The translations under genes were made by a program, and so were the position numbers. Below, one piece after another: positions 28,071-36,484 of a stretch of DNA of 42,657 nucleotides. Source of the DNA: Shewanella pneumatophori (GTDB taxonomy: Bacteria; Pseudomonadota; Gammaproteobacteria; Enterobacterales; Shewanellaceae); NCBI RefSeq assembly GCF_023283895.1, contig NZ_JAKILB010000022.1, forward strand, positions 1-42,657, given 5' to 3'. Each line of letters opens with the position of its first letter. Position 1 is the stretch's first letter. The notes beneath the pieces are model-generated. The model saw nothing but the letters and a program-made list of their open reading frames with translations, did not search any database and was not told the DNA's origin.

Positions 28071-28112
28071 GCCCTGTACAACGGGCAAAAAATAAATAAC
28101 GACAGTGATACC

Positions 28113-30101
28113 ATGATGAACAAGAAAACTATTTTGACGATTCCTTTCGTCACCCTAGGATTAATCTCCTTGCCGTGTTTAGCAAACGATTCAGCCACTG
28201 ACGAAAATAAATCGCAATCTGTTGAGCGCATTGTCGTCACTGGTGAGCTAATGAAAGATCCTACCAAAACCTACACAGATCCTAAAAAGCCGCGTTTGCC
28301 TTTACCCGCTTACGATGGCGCTGGATTTTTAAAGACCATTCCAGGTTTTAGTATTGGCCGTAAAGGCGGCGCCGGTGGCGATCCTAGCTTGCGTGGTTTA
28401 GGCGGTTCGCGTTTAAGCATTGTTGATGATGGTCAACACGTTGCGGGAACTTGTGGCGGACGTATGGATCCACCAACAGCCTATATTTATCCAGAAGCCT
28501 ACGACAACATTACCGTGATTAAGGGGCCACAAACCGTTAAGTACGGCCCGGTCGGCAGCGCTGGTACTGTGCTATTTGAAAAAGACCGTCATAGCTTTGA
28601 TGAGGCGGGACTCGATGGTCGCGCCAGCATGACCGCTGGCAGCTTTGGCCGTACCGATTATTTAGTTGAGCTCAAAGCGGGTGACGAAAAACACTACTTC
28701 GATATGGATGTAAACCAATCCTCTAGCGACCATTACAAAGATGGTGACGGCAACAAGGTGCAATCAAGCTACGACCGCTCTAACTACAACTTTGCGCTAG
28801 GTTGGACCCCTACTGAACAGACGGTTTTAGAGCTAGCTTATGGTAGTTCTTCAGGTGAAGCAGAATATGCCGACCGCGCCAATAAAGCCCGCGAAATTAG
28901 CAATGAAAACTATACCTTTTTACTGCAGCATGAGTTTGAAAGTGATTGGCTAAACAGTATTGAGCTGCAAGCCTATAGCAATAAAAACGACCATATAATG
29001 GATCAGTTTGACCAAGGGGTAAATTCAGGCACTAACGTTAGACGCGCCACCCAAGGTGGGCATTTATGGCTCGGCTTTACTTTGGCCAGCGACTGGACAT
29101 TAACCGCTGGTGTTGACCACATGGACAGCACACATGATGGCCGCAGCATTAACCCAGCTATAGATAACGGTCTCGACGATCTGCTCAACAAGCCGTTCAA
29201 AGACAATATGCGCTACCAAACTAGCGGCTTATTTGTCGAATCTACTTATGAATTATCCCACGGGCAATTACTTGCCGGCGCACGTTATGATCACTGGAAA
29301 ACAGAGCTTATGGTTGGCCAACAAGGCGAGCGAAACGATGACTTGTTCAGTGGTTACGGTCGCTATGAGTTAACGTCAGGTAACAGCCAATACTACGCAG
29401 GTATCGGCCACGCGCAACGTATCCCAGATTATTGGGAAATCATGAAAGCTGATGTGAATAATCCAAGCCAGAAAGCTTTTGATTTAGCACCAGAGAAAAC
29501 CACTCAGCTTGATATCGGTTGGATCTATGAAGCGGATATCGCTATCTCTACCTCACTGTTTTACGGTGAAATTCGCGATTACATCTTAATTGATGCCAAC
29601 ACAGATAAAACCAGTGCTTACAACATTGATGCGACAGTTTATGGCGGTGAAATCGCCGCAACCATTCCACTTACTGAGCACTTCTCAACGCAAACAAGCG
29701 TTAGCTATAGCCATGGCGATAACGACACTGCAGGCACACCGCTAGGGCAAATTCCACCGCTTGAGGGACGTATTACCTTAGATTATCAATACAACCAATG
29801 GGCAGCGGGTTTACTTTGGCGTCTGGTGGCGGCTCAAGATCGCGTAGCTATTGGTGAGGGCAATATTTCAGGCCAAGACTTAGCAGAAAGCAGCGGCTTT
29901 GGTACGCTGTCATTCAATGCGAGTTGGAAGCACAACGATGCCTTACTGGTTAGCTTTGGCGTTGAGAACCTATTTGATATTACCTATGCCGAGCACATTA
30001 GCCGTTCAGGTGCCGGTAACGATATTCCGGGAAGCGAACCAACATTTCAAGTTAATGAACCTGGCCGCACTGCTTGGGTAAAAGTTGATTACACTTTCTA
30101 A
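28113..30101 (+). CDS. TonB-dependent copper receptor (OprC/NosA-like)
   Basis: 662 residues. A signal peptide (about 1-25, ending LPCLA) is followed by a plug domain (about 50-160) and a 22-strand-type beta-barrel ending in an aromatic residue (VDYTF). The plug carries the family signature TCGGRMDPPT (C114 to T122) and ITVIKGPQTVKYGPVGSAGTV-like wording typical of TonB-copper receptors such as OprC and NosA. It should bind copper or a copper complex at the outer membrane, with energy from TonB. The start used is the ATG at 28113 (28116 is also possible); a TTG at 28050 would put 21 residues before the signal peptide and is rejected. Monocistronic, with a terminator after it. Confidence 0.92.
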   Translation: MMNKKTILTIPFVTLGLISLPCLANDSATDENKSQSVERIVVTGELMKDPTKTYTDPKKPRLPLPAYDGAGFLKTIPGFSIGRKGGAGGDPSLRGLGGSRLSIVDDGQHVAGTCGGRMDPPTAYIYPEAYDNITVIKGPQTVKYGPVGSAGTVLFEKDRHSFDEAGLDGRASMTAGSFGRTDYLVELKAGDEKHYFDMDVNQSSSDHYKDGDGNKVQSSYDRSNYNFALGWTPTEQTVLELAYGSSSGEAEYADRANKAREISNENYTFLLQHEFESDWLNSIELQAYSNKNDHIMDQFDQGVNSGTNVRRATQGGHLWLGFTLASDWTLTAGVDHMDSTHDGRSINPAIDNGLDDLLNKPFKDNMRYQTSGLFVESTYELSHGQLLAGARYDHWKTELMVGQQGERNDDLFSGYGRYELTSGNSQYYAGIGHAQRIPDYWEIMKADVNNPSQKAFDLAPEKTTQLDIGWIYEADIAISTSLFYGEIRDYILIDANTDKTSAYNIDATVYGGEIAATIPLTEHFSTQTSVSYSHGDNDTAGTPLGQIPPLEGRITLDYQYNQWAAGLLWRLVAAQDRVAIGEGNISGQDLAESSGFGTLSFNASWKHNDALLVSFGVENLFDITYAEHISRSGAGNDIPGSEPTFQVNEPGRTAWVKVDYTF

Positions 30102-30131
30102 TACTAATTGGTATAAGCAGCTATTTTAACT

Positions 30132-30163
30132 AAAAAAGTCCGCTCAACTGAGCGGACTTTTTT
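30132..30163. terminator. Bidirectional intrinsic terminator
   Basis: An 8-bp stem GTCCGCTC/GAGCGGAC (30138-30145 and 30150-30157), 4-nt loop, six A on the left and six T on the right. It lies between the copper receptor gene and the convergent aminotransferase gene. Confidence 0.9.
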
Positions 30164-30208
30164 ATTTTCCAATGAACAACTAACATTTAGCAGCTCATGC
30201 CGAGCTAG

Positions 30209-31345
30209 CTAAGCCAACACTTCTTCCAGTGCTTTCAAGCATAAGGCAACATTTTCACGACGAGCACCGTAACCCATCAAGCCAATACGCCAAGCTTTGC
30301 CTGCCAGTGCGCCAAGGCCGGCACCTATTTCAAGATTATAGTTCTCTAGCAGTTGTTTACGGATCTTGGCATCGTCAATCCCTTCTGGAATATACACTGC
30401 ATTTAGCTGAGGTAAACGGTCGGCCTCGGTCACCACAAAACGTAGCCCTAGGCGCTGCAACCCATGACGCAATACTTGGTGCATATCAGCATGGCGCTGC
30501 CAAGCAAGCTCTAGCCCTTCAGCAGCTAATAAACGTAGAGATTCATGTAAGGCATAAAGCGCATTTACAGGTGCAGTATGGTGATAACTGCGCTTGCCAT
30601 CGCTCGATGCATCCCAGTAACCCATCACTAACGTTTGATCTAAAAACCAGCTCTGCACCGGTGTTTGACGTGCTTTTAGCTTCTCAACCGCAGCTGGTGA
30701 GAATGACACCGGAGACAAACCCGGCACGCAAGACAAACACTTTTGACTACCTGAATAAATTGCGTCGATGCCCCACTCATCTACTCTGAGTTCTACGCCG
30801 CCTAATGAAGTCACCGCATCGACAATAGATAAACAATCGTGTTGCTTAGCTAAGGCGCAAAGCGCTTTAGCATCAGATAATGCACCTGTTGAGGTTTCGG
30901 CATGAACAAATGCCAAGAATTTTGCATCAGGATTGGCAACCAATGCACTCGCAACAAGATCAGCGTCTACCGCCTCGCCCCATTCATTATCAACCACAAC
31001 CGCAATACCGCCAACCCGCTCAACGTTTTGGCGCATACGTTCACCAAACACCCCGTTGCGGCACACAATGACTTTTTCACCGGGCTCAACCAAATTAACA
31101 AAACAGGTTTCCATGCCTGCACTGCCCGGCGCAGACACCGCTAATGTCATCTCATTAGTGGTTTGAAAAGCGTATTGAATAAGCGACTTAAGCTCATCCA
31201 TCATACCCACAAATAACGGGTCTAAATGACCGATTGTCGGCTTAGATTGGGCGGCTAATACTTCAGGGTACACATCTGATGGTCCCGGCCCCATTAAAAT
31301 ACGACGCGGTGGTGAAAATGGCTCAATAAAAGGTGCGGGTAACAT
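30209..31345 (-). CDS. Class V aminotransferase (alanine--glyoxylate / serine--pyruvate type)
   Basis: 378 residues, normal for the family. The PLP lysine is K202 in SGSQKCLSC; D176 in SIVDAVTS is the PLP-pyridine aspartate. The opening LMGPGPSDVYPEVLAA and the GSGTAAME-equivalent APGSAGMET (about 72-80) are typical for alanine-glyoxylate/serine-pyruvate aminotransferases. It would transfer the amino group between alanine or serine and glyoxylate or pyruvate. The ATG has AGAGGAAG upstream. It is not part of the ilv operon, which ends with a terminator 230 bp upstream, so it is probably transcribed on its own. Exact substrates are not determined by the sequence. Confidence 0.92.
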   Translation of the reverse strand: MLPAPFIEPFSPPRRILMGPGPSDVYPEVLAAQSKPTIGHLDPLFVGMMDELKSLIQYAFQTTNEMTLAVSAPGSAGMETCFVNLVEPGEKVIVCRNGVFGERMRQNVERVGGIAVVVDNEWGEAVDADLVASALVANPDAKFLAFVHAETSTGALSDAKALCALAKQHDCLSIVDAVTSLGGVELRVDEWGIDAIYSGSQKCLSCVPGLSPVSFSPAAVEKLKARQTPVQSWFLDQTLVMGYWDASSDGKRSYHHTAPVNALYALHESLRLLAAEGLELAWQRHADMHQVLRHGLQRLGLRFVVTEADRLPQLNAVYIPEGIDDAKIRKQLLENYNLEIGAGLGALAGKAWRIGLMGYGARRENVALCLKALEEVLA

Positions 31346-31574
31346 GATTCTTCCTCTAAAACTTGGCGATTTAATAAGGTTAAGGTTTGACTGATGCCAT
31401 ACTGCTATAACGAAAATACCGTTAAGCCCCTACGTGTAGTCAGTCTTTAGTGGAATATTATTATTGTTCTATCTCTATCAGAATTATTCGCTGAGCGCTT
31501 AAAAAAGCGACTTAGCAACCATACTACAGAAAAAGCTTTTACTTTATCAACTCATTAGATCTCATAGTTAATAC

Positions 31575-31602
31575 AAAAAAGGCAACCTAATATAAGGTTG
31601 CC
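31575..31602 (-). terminator. Intrinsic terminator of the ilvGMEDA operon
   Basis: An 8-bp stem AGGTTGCC with GGCAACCT (31595-31602 and 31581-31588), 6-nt loop and a run of six T on the minus strand, just after the ilvA stop. Confidence 0.88.
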
Positions 31603-31624
31603 TTCAACACTCTAGCAAACGCTA

Positions 31625-33175
31625 TCAATCGCGATTATCCAAAAACAGTTGATAAGCCGGACTTTGAGTTTCCTCTTGATATACAAAACCTAATTCAGTT
31701 AAAAATTGCTGAAACGGTAAGCTATCGCTTGCAGGTACTTCAAAGCCTGCCAACACTCTGCCGTAAGCCGCACCATGATTACGATAATGGAATAAACTGA
31801 TATTCCACTTACTCTGCAATGTGGTCAAAAACTTAAACAGCGCCCCCGGATGTTCTGGAAACTCAAAACTAAACAAGCGTTCTTCTATCGGCTCTGGCGG
31901 TTGACCGCCGACCATATAGCGAACATGCAGCTTGGCGGTTTCATCATTCGATAAATCCTGCACCCCAAACCCTTCAGACTCGAGCTTGGCAATAATCTCA
32001 TCTAATTCTTGTTGGCCATTCGACAATCGAATACCGGCGAACACCACTGCTTTATCACGACTACTAAAGCGGTAGTTAAACTCAGTCATTGCTCGTTGCT
32101 CTAGCAGTTCACAAAAGCGCAGAAATATTCCCGGACGCTCTGGCACTTTCACTGCCAAAATAGCTTCTTTTTGCTCGCCTAATTCACAGCGTTCAGACAC
32201 ATAACGTAAGCTGTGAAAATTAACATTAGCACCACTTAAAATCGCGCCAAGCTTTTCACCTTTGCCGTTAGTGCCGATATACTTTTTCAGCCCAGCTAAC
32301 GCCAGCGCACCAGAAGGTTCTGCAATGGCGCGGGTATCTTCAAAAATATCTTTCACCGACGCACAAATTTCATCGGAGGTGACAGTAATAACATCATCGA
32401 CATATTCACGCGCAAGTCTAAATGGCTCTGCACCTATTTGCTTAACCGCCACGCCATCAGCAAACAAACCCACTTGCGGCAACACCACCCGTTCATCGGC
32501 ATCAAGGGCCGCTTTCAAACAGGCTGAGTCTTCAGGCTCTACACCGATGATTTTAACTTGTGGCATCACGGCTTTGTAATAAGCAGCAACACCTGCAATC
32601 AAGCCACCACCGCCAACAGGCACAAATACCACTTCAAGATCTCGTTGCTGTTGTAGCATCTCCTGTGCAACCGTGCCTTGGCCGGCGATAACCGCCTCAT
32701 CATCAAATGGCGCCACATATACGCGCCCTTCATCGCGAGCCAAACTTTGAGCATGATCATTGGCTTGATCAAATGCTTGCCCGTGCAGCACCACTTCACC
32801 ACCTAAACGCCTAACCGCATCGACCTTAATGTCGGGGGTAGTTTCAGGCATAACAATCACTGCACTAATGCCGCGAGCCGACGCCGACATAGCCACCCCT
32901 TGGGCATGGTTACCAGCAGATGCACACACAACGCCGCAAGCGCACTCGTCAACATTCAGCTCTGCAATCTTATTGTAAGCGCCACGCAGCTTAAAAGAGT
33001 GCACTGGTTGCATGTCTTCACGCTTTAAAAACACCTGACAACCTAAACGTGCTGACAGTTTATTCATACTCGAAAGCGGCGTGACTTTAGCGACATCGTA
33101 AACCGACGACAGTAAAATTTTTTGCAAATAATAGTGGGCTAAATCCAGTTGCGATTGTGATGCTAAAGCCAACAT
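31625..33175 (-). CDS. ilvA: Threonine ammonia-lyase, biosynthetic (IlvA)
   Basis: 516 residues, matching E. coli IlvA (514). The N-terminal fold-type II PLP domain (about 15-330) has the PLP lysine in HSFKLRGAYNK near residue 62, the glycine-rich PLP-phosphate loop VPVGGGGLIAG and SAGNHAQGVA. Two C-terminal ACT-like regulatory domains (about 335-510) bind isoleucine and valine. It converts threonine to 2-oxobutanoate, the first step to isoleucine, and is inhibited by isoleucine. The ATG has AGAGGT upstream, and the gene follows ilvD after 28 bp. Last gene of the operon. Confidence 0.97.
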   Translation of the reverse strand: MLALASQSQLDLAHYYLQKILLSSVYDVAKVTPLSSMNKLSARLGCQVFLKREDMQPVHSFKLRGAYNKIAELNVDECACGVVCASAGNHAQGVAMSASARGISAVIVMPETTPDIKVDAVRRLGGEVVLHGQAFDQANDHAQSLARDEGRVYVAPFDDEAVIAGQGTVAQEMLQQQRDLEVVFVPVGGGGLIAGVAAYYKAVMPQVKIIGVEPEDSACLKAALDADERVVLPQVGLFADGVAVKQIGAEPFRLAREYVDDVITVTSDEICASVKDIFEDTRAIAEPSGALALAGLKKYIGTNGKGEKLGAILSGANVNFHSLRYVSERCELGEQKEAILAVKVPERPGIFLRFCELLEQRAMTEFNYRFSSRDKAVVFAGIRLSNGQQELDEIIAKLESEGFGVQDLSNDETAKLHVRYMVGGQPPEPIEERLFSFEFPEHPGALFKFLTTLQSKWNISLFHYRNHGAAYGRVLAGFEVPASDSLPFQQFLTELGFVYQEETQSPAYQLFLDNRD

Positions 33176-33203
33176 AAACTACCTCTTAAACCCGTTAAAT
33201 CCA

Positions 33204-35051
33204 TTACACCAATTTACTGGTATCGCGCACTGCGCCTTTATCAGCACTAGTTGCTAAAAGCGCATAAGCTCTAAGCGCTAGCGATACTTGTCTCTCGCGC
33301 CCAAGCGGTTTCCAGGCATCTTTGCCAAGTGCTTCCATTGCTGTGCGGCGCGCAGCTAGCTCAACATCGCTAATCGCCAATTTGATAGAGCGCGCAGGAA
33401 TATCAATCTCAATACGATCACCATTTTGCACTAAGCCAATAGTGCCACCAGCAGCAGCTTCTGGTGAAACATGGCCAATAGATAAACCCGATGTACCACC
33501 AGAGAAACGGCCATCAGTAATAAGTGCACACTTAGTGCCTAATCCACGTGATTTTAAATAGCTAGTGGGATACAACATCTCTTGCATACCCGGGCCACCT
33601 TTCGGGCCTTCATAGCGGATCACTACCACATCGCCCTCAACCACTTCGCCACCTAAAATGCCAGCAACGGCATCATCTTGGCTTTCATACACTCGAGCGC
33701 TGCCAATAAAAGTGTGATTTTCCACTTCAACGCCTGCAGTCTTGACGATACAACCATCAACAGCAACATTACCCGCTAACACAGCTAAGCCGCCTTCTTG
33801 GCTAAAGGCGAATTCACGACTACGAATACAGCCCTCTTTACGGTCATCATCAACGCTGTCCCAACGGCAATCTTGGCTAAAGGCTTTAGTGGTCGGAATA
33901 CCAGCAGGGCCAGCAGAGAAGAACTTATGCACCGCAGCGTCATCACTTTGGGCAATGTCGTATTTAGCCAATACTTCAGCAAGATTTTTACCCGCGACAT
34001 GATAAGCGTTATTATGCAGTAAGCCTGCTCGATCTAGTTCGCCTAAAATACCCATCACCCCGCCAGCACGATGCACATCTTCCATATGATATTTGGGCGT
34101 TGCAGGCGCGACTTTACAAAGGTGCGGTACAAGGCGAGATAAACGATCGATATCCGCCATAGTGAAATCCACTTCAGCTTCTTGCGCTGCCGCAAGTAAA
34201 TGCAGCACTGTATTACTAGAACCGCCCATGGCGATATCAAGTGTCATCGCATTTTCAAAAGCATCAAAGTTAGCGATATTACGTGGTAATGCAGACTCGT
34301 CATCATCGCGATAATAACGCGTCGCTAGATCCATAATGCGGCGACCAGCCTCTAAGAAAAGTTCACGGCGATCAGCGTGAGTTGCCAGCATTGAGCCGTT
34401 GCCCGGCAATGATAAACCTAGTGCTTCGGTTAGGCAGTTCATTGAGTTAGCAGTAAACATGCCTGAGCATGAACCACATGTTGGACAGGCACTACGCTCA
34501 ATCTTTTCACTGTCTTCATCTGATACGCGCTCATCAGCACCAGCAACCATAGCATCAACCAGATCTAGCTTAATCAGTTTATCTGACAGCTTAGTTTTAC
34601 CCGCTTCCATCGGGCCACCAGAGACAAAAATCACCGGAATATTCAGTCGTAGCGATGCCATTAGCATGCCGGGAGTGATCTTGTCGCAGTTAGAAATACA
34701 CACTAAAGCATCGGCGCAGTGAGCGTTGACCATGTACTCAACACTGTCGGCAATCAGTTCACGTGACGGTAAGCTGTAAAGCATACCGCCATGTCCCATT
34801 GCTATGCCGTCATCCACTGCAATAGTATTAAACTCTTTAGCGATACCGCCGGCTTCTTCAATTGCACCAGCAACTAATGAGCCCATGTCTTTAAGATGCA
34901 CATGCCCCGGAACAAACTGAGTAAACGAGTTTGAAATGGCAATAATTGGCTTACCAAAATCGTTATCCTTAACGCCTGTTGCACGCCATAATGCGCGCGC
35001 GCCTGCCATATTACGGCCTTCGGTACTGGTTGCTGAACGTAGTTTTGGCAT
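33204..35051 (-). CDS. ilvD: Dihydroxy-acid dehydratase (IlvD)
   Basis: 615 residues, as in E. coli (616). The Fe-S/metal motifs are visible: ISNCDKITPGMLMA (about 120-133) and ACPTCGSCSGMFTANSMN (about 194-211). It dehydrates 2,3-dihydroxy-acids to 2-keto acids in both the isoleucine and the valine branches. The C-terminal SGGTSGLSIGHVSPEAAAGG segment is also typical. The ATG is preceded by AAGGAT. A perfect hairpin sits immediately upstream in the 137-bp ilvE-ilvD gap. Confidence 0.97.
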   Translation of the reverse strand: MPKLRSATSTEGRNMAGARALWRATGVKDNDFGKPIIAISNSFTQFVPGHVHLKDMGSLVAGAIEEAGGIAKEFNTIAVDDGIAMGHGGMLYSLPSRELIADSVEYMVNAHCADALVCISNCDKITPGMLMASLRLNIPVIFVSGGPMEAGKTKLSDKLIKLDLVDAMVAGADERVSDEDSEKIERSACPTCGSCSGMFTANSMNCLTEALGLSLPGNGSMLATHADRRELFLEAGRRIMDLATRYYRDDDESALPRNIANFDAFENAMTLDIAMGGSSNTVLHLLAAAQEAEVDFTMADIDRLSRLVPHLCKVAPATPKYHMEDVHRAGGVMGILGELDRAGLLHNNAYHVAGKNLAEVLAKYDIAQSDDAAVHKFFSAGPAGIPTTKAFSQDCRWDSVDDDRKEGCIRSREFAFSQEGGLAVLAGNVAVDGCIVKTAGVEVENHTFIGSARVYESQDDAVAGILGGEVVEGDVVVIRYEGPKGGPGMQEMLYPTSYLKSRGLGTKCALITDGRFSGGTSGLSIGHVSPEAAAGGTIGLVQNGDRIEIDIPARSIKLAISDVELAARRTAMEALGKDAWKPLGRERQVSLALRAYALLATSADKGAVRDTSKLV

Positions 35052-35069
35052 TGCTTTATCCTTGATATC

Positions 35070-35094
35070 AAATGGGTCACTCTTTGACCCATTT
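35070..35094 (-). other. Perfect hairpin in the ilvE-ilvD gap
   Basis: A 10-bp perfect stem AAATGGGTCA/TGACCCATTT with a 5-nt loop lies 18 bp upstream of the ilvD start codon and just above its ribosome-binding site. No T-run follows, so it is more likely an RNA-processing, stability or translation-control element than a terminator. Confidence 0.6.
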
Positions 35095-35188
35095 ATGCTG
35101 ATTCTTTATTACTTAACCCAACCGAGTTAAGCCACTTCAATTTGTTTTCTGTGTGTATCGTTAGATAATTAATCGGAGCTTATGGATG

Positions 35189-36112
35189 TTATAACACCTC
35201 TAACCAGCCCCATTTATCTTGGGTTTCTCCGTTAAATAAACCAAAGAAACTTTGCTGAATTTGTTTGGTGATCTCACCACGCTTACCGCTACCGACTTCA
35301 ATTCTGTCGACACTGCGCACCGGCACGATTTCAGCCGCTGTGCCGGTCATAAAGATCTCATCGGCAAGGTAAAGAAACTCACGTGACATTGGCTCTTCAA
35401 CCACTTCATAACCTTGGTCTCGCGCCAAGGTAATAATGGTGTCTCGCGTTAACCCCATCAGAATAGCGGCAGTAGCTGGCGGTGTGTAGATTTTGTTCTT
35501 TTTAATCACAAATATATTAGCGCCAGCCGCTTCGCTAACAAGGCCGTTAGTATCAAGCGCAATACCTTCATCGAAACCGTTGCGCTTAGCTTCGGTAGAA
35601 ATTTGCAATGAAGAAAGGTAATTACCGCCCGCTTTTGCGCCAGTCGGAATCGTATTGGGCGCTAAGCGATTCCATGACGTTACCGCCACATCAACACCTG
35701 CATCCATACTGTCTTCACCTAAGTAAGCTCCCCAAGGAAAAGCAGCAACCATCAAGTCACACTCAGCATCTTTTGGCGGGGTAATACCCATGCCGACATC
35801 ACCATAAAAAGCTAGCGGGCGGATATAAGCACTACTTAAGCCATTACCTAGTACCGCGTCACGACAAGCTTGCATCACGCCATCAAAACTATAAGGGATT
35901 GGCATACGATAGATTTTGGCTGAATCAAATAAACGCTGCACATGCTCAGTTAGTCTAAATCCAGCTGGGCCATTTGGCGTGTCGTAAACTCGAATACCTT
36001 CAAACACCGACGTACCATAATGCAGTGCGTGAGACATAACATGAACCTTAGCATCACCCCAAGGCATCATTTCACCATTGAACCAAATTAATTCTGCTGT
36101 TTTAGCGGCCAT
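35189..36112 (-). CDS. ilvE: Branched-chain amino acid aminotransferase (IlvE)
   Basis: 307 residues (E. coli IlvE 309). Fold-type IV PLP enzyme with the PLP lysine at K160 in TGAKAGGNYLSSLQ, plus the FEGIRVY opening and EAAGANIF and IFMTGTAAEIVPV segments. It carries out the last transamination in valine, isoleucine and leucine synthesis. It starts 4 bp after the ilvM stop, so its ribosome-binding site lies in the ilvM coding region and the two are coupled. In the E. coli operon order (GMEDA) it takes the same place. Confidence 0.97.
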   Translation of the reverse strand: MAAKTAELIWFNGEMMPWGDAKVHVMSHALHYGTSVFEGIRVYDTPNGPAGFRLTEHVQRLFDSAKIYRMPIPYSFDGVMQACRDAVLGNGLSSAYIRPLAFYGDVGMGITPPKDAECDLMVAAFPWGAYLGEDSMDAGVDVAVTSWNRLAPNTIPTGAKAGGNYLSSLQISTEAKRNGFDEGIALDTNGLVSEAAGANIFVIKKNKIYTPPATAAILMGLTRDTIITLARDQGYEVVEEPMSREFLYLADEIFMTGTAAEIVPVRSVDRIEVGSGKRGEITKQIQQSFFGLFNGETQDKWGWLEVL

Positions 36113-36116
36113 CTTC

Positions 36117-36383
36117 TCACCCTTTCTGTTTTGCTAATGCTGCACTTGGATCACTGACTAATACACGGCAGTCAATCACATCAATCAGCTTATTTATTTG
36201 ATTAGTCAGTAAGCCTATCTCACGCTCACTCTCTACCAACATATCAATGCTGGTACTGTTATTACTGTTAAGCTGCATACTTAAGTTAGCGACTTTAAAA
36301 CCCCGATGACGAGCAACGCGCAAAACACGCTCTAGCACTTCTGGTCTTTGCTGCACGTTTAACGCTAATGAGTAATTGTTCAT
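36117..36383 (-). CDS. ilvM: Acetolactate synthase II small (regulatory) subunit (IlvM)
   Basis: 88 residues from the ATG at 36383 (MNNYSLALNV). It is a single ACT domain with wording close to E. coli IlvM (PEVLERVLRVARHRGFKV, LTNQINKLIDV). It stabilises and activates the IlvG catalytic subunit. A longer reading from an ATG at 36398 would add five residues; GGAG stands 10 nt upstream of the 36383 ATG, so that start is preferred. It follows ilvG after a gap of about 100 bp, which shows no gene. Confidence 0.93.
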   Translation of the reverse strand: MNNYSLALNVQQRPEVLERVLRVARHRGFKVANLSMQLNSNNSTSIDMLVESEREIGLLTNQINKLIDVIDCRVLVSDPSAALAKQKG

Positions 36384-36484
36384 ATCCCTGCTCTCCATCT
36401 TGCTTCAATACTGTTGTTTTAATGCTTTAGCTTTAATACTTGTTTCAAGTCAGTCATGCCGTAATGGGCTTAAACCAATACCAA

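Noticed and set aside
28050..28112. Upstream TTG start for the copper receptor
   Set aside because: It would place 21 polar residues before a clear signal peptide and falls upstream of the predicted transcription start.
30229..31166. Plus-strand open frames inside the aminotransferase gene
   Set aside because: They lie antisense to a clearly conserved enzyme and show no ribosome-binding site or recognisable domain.
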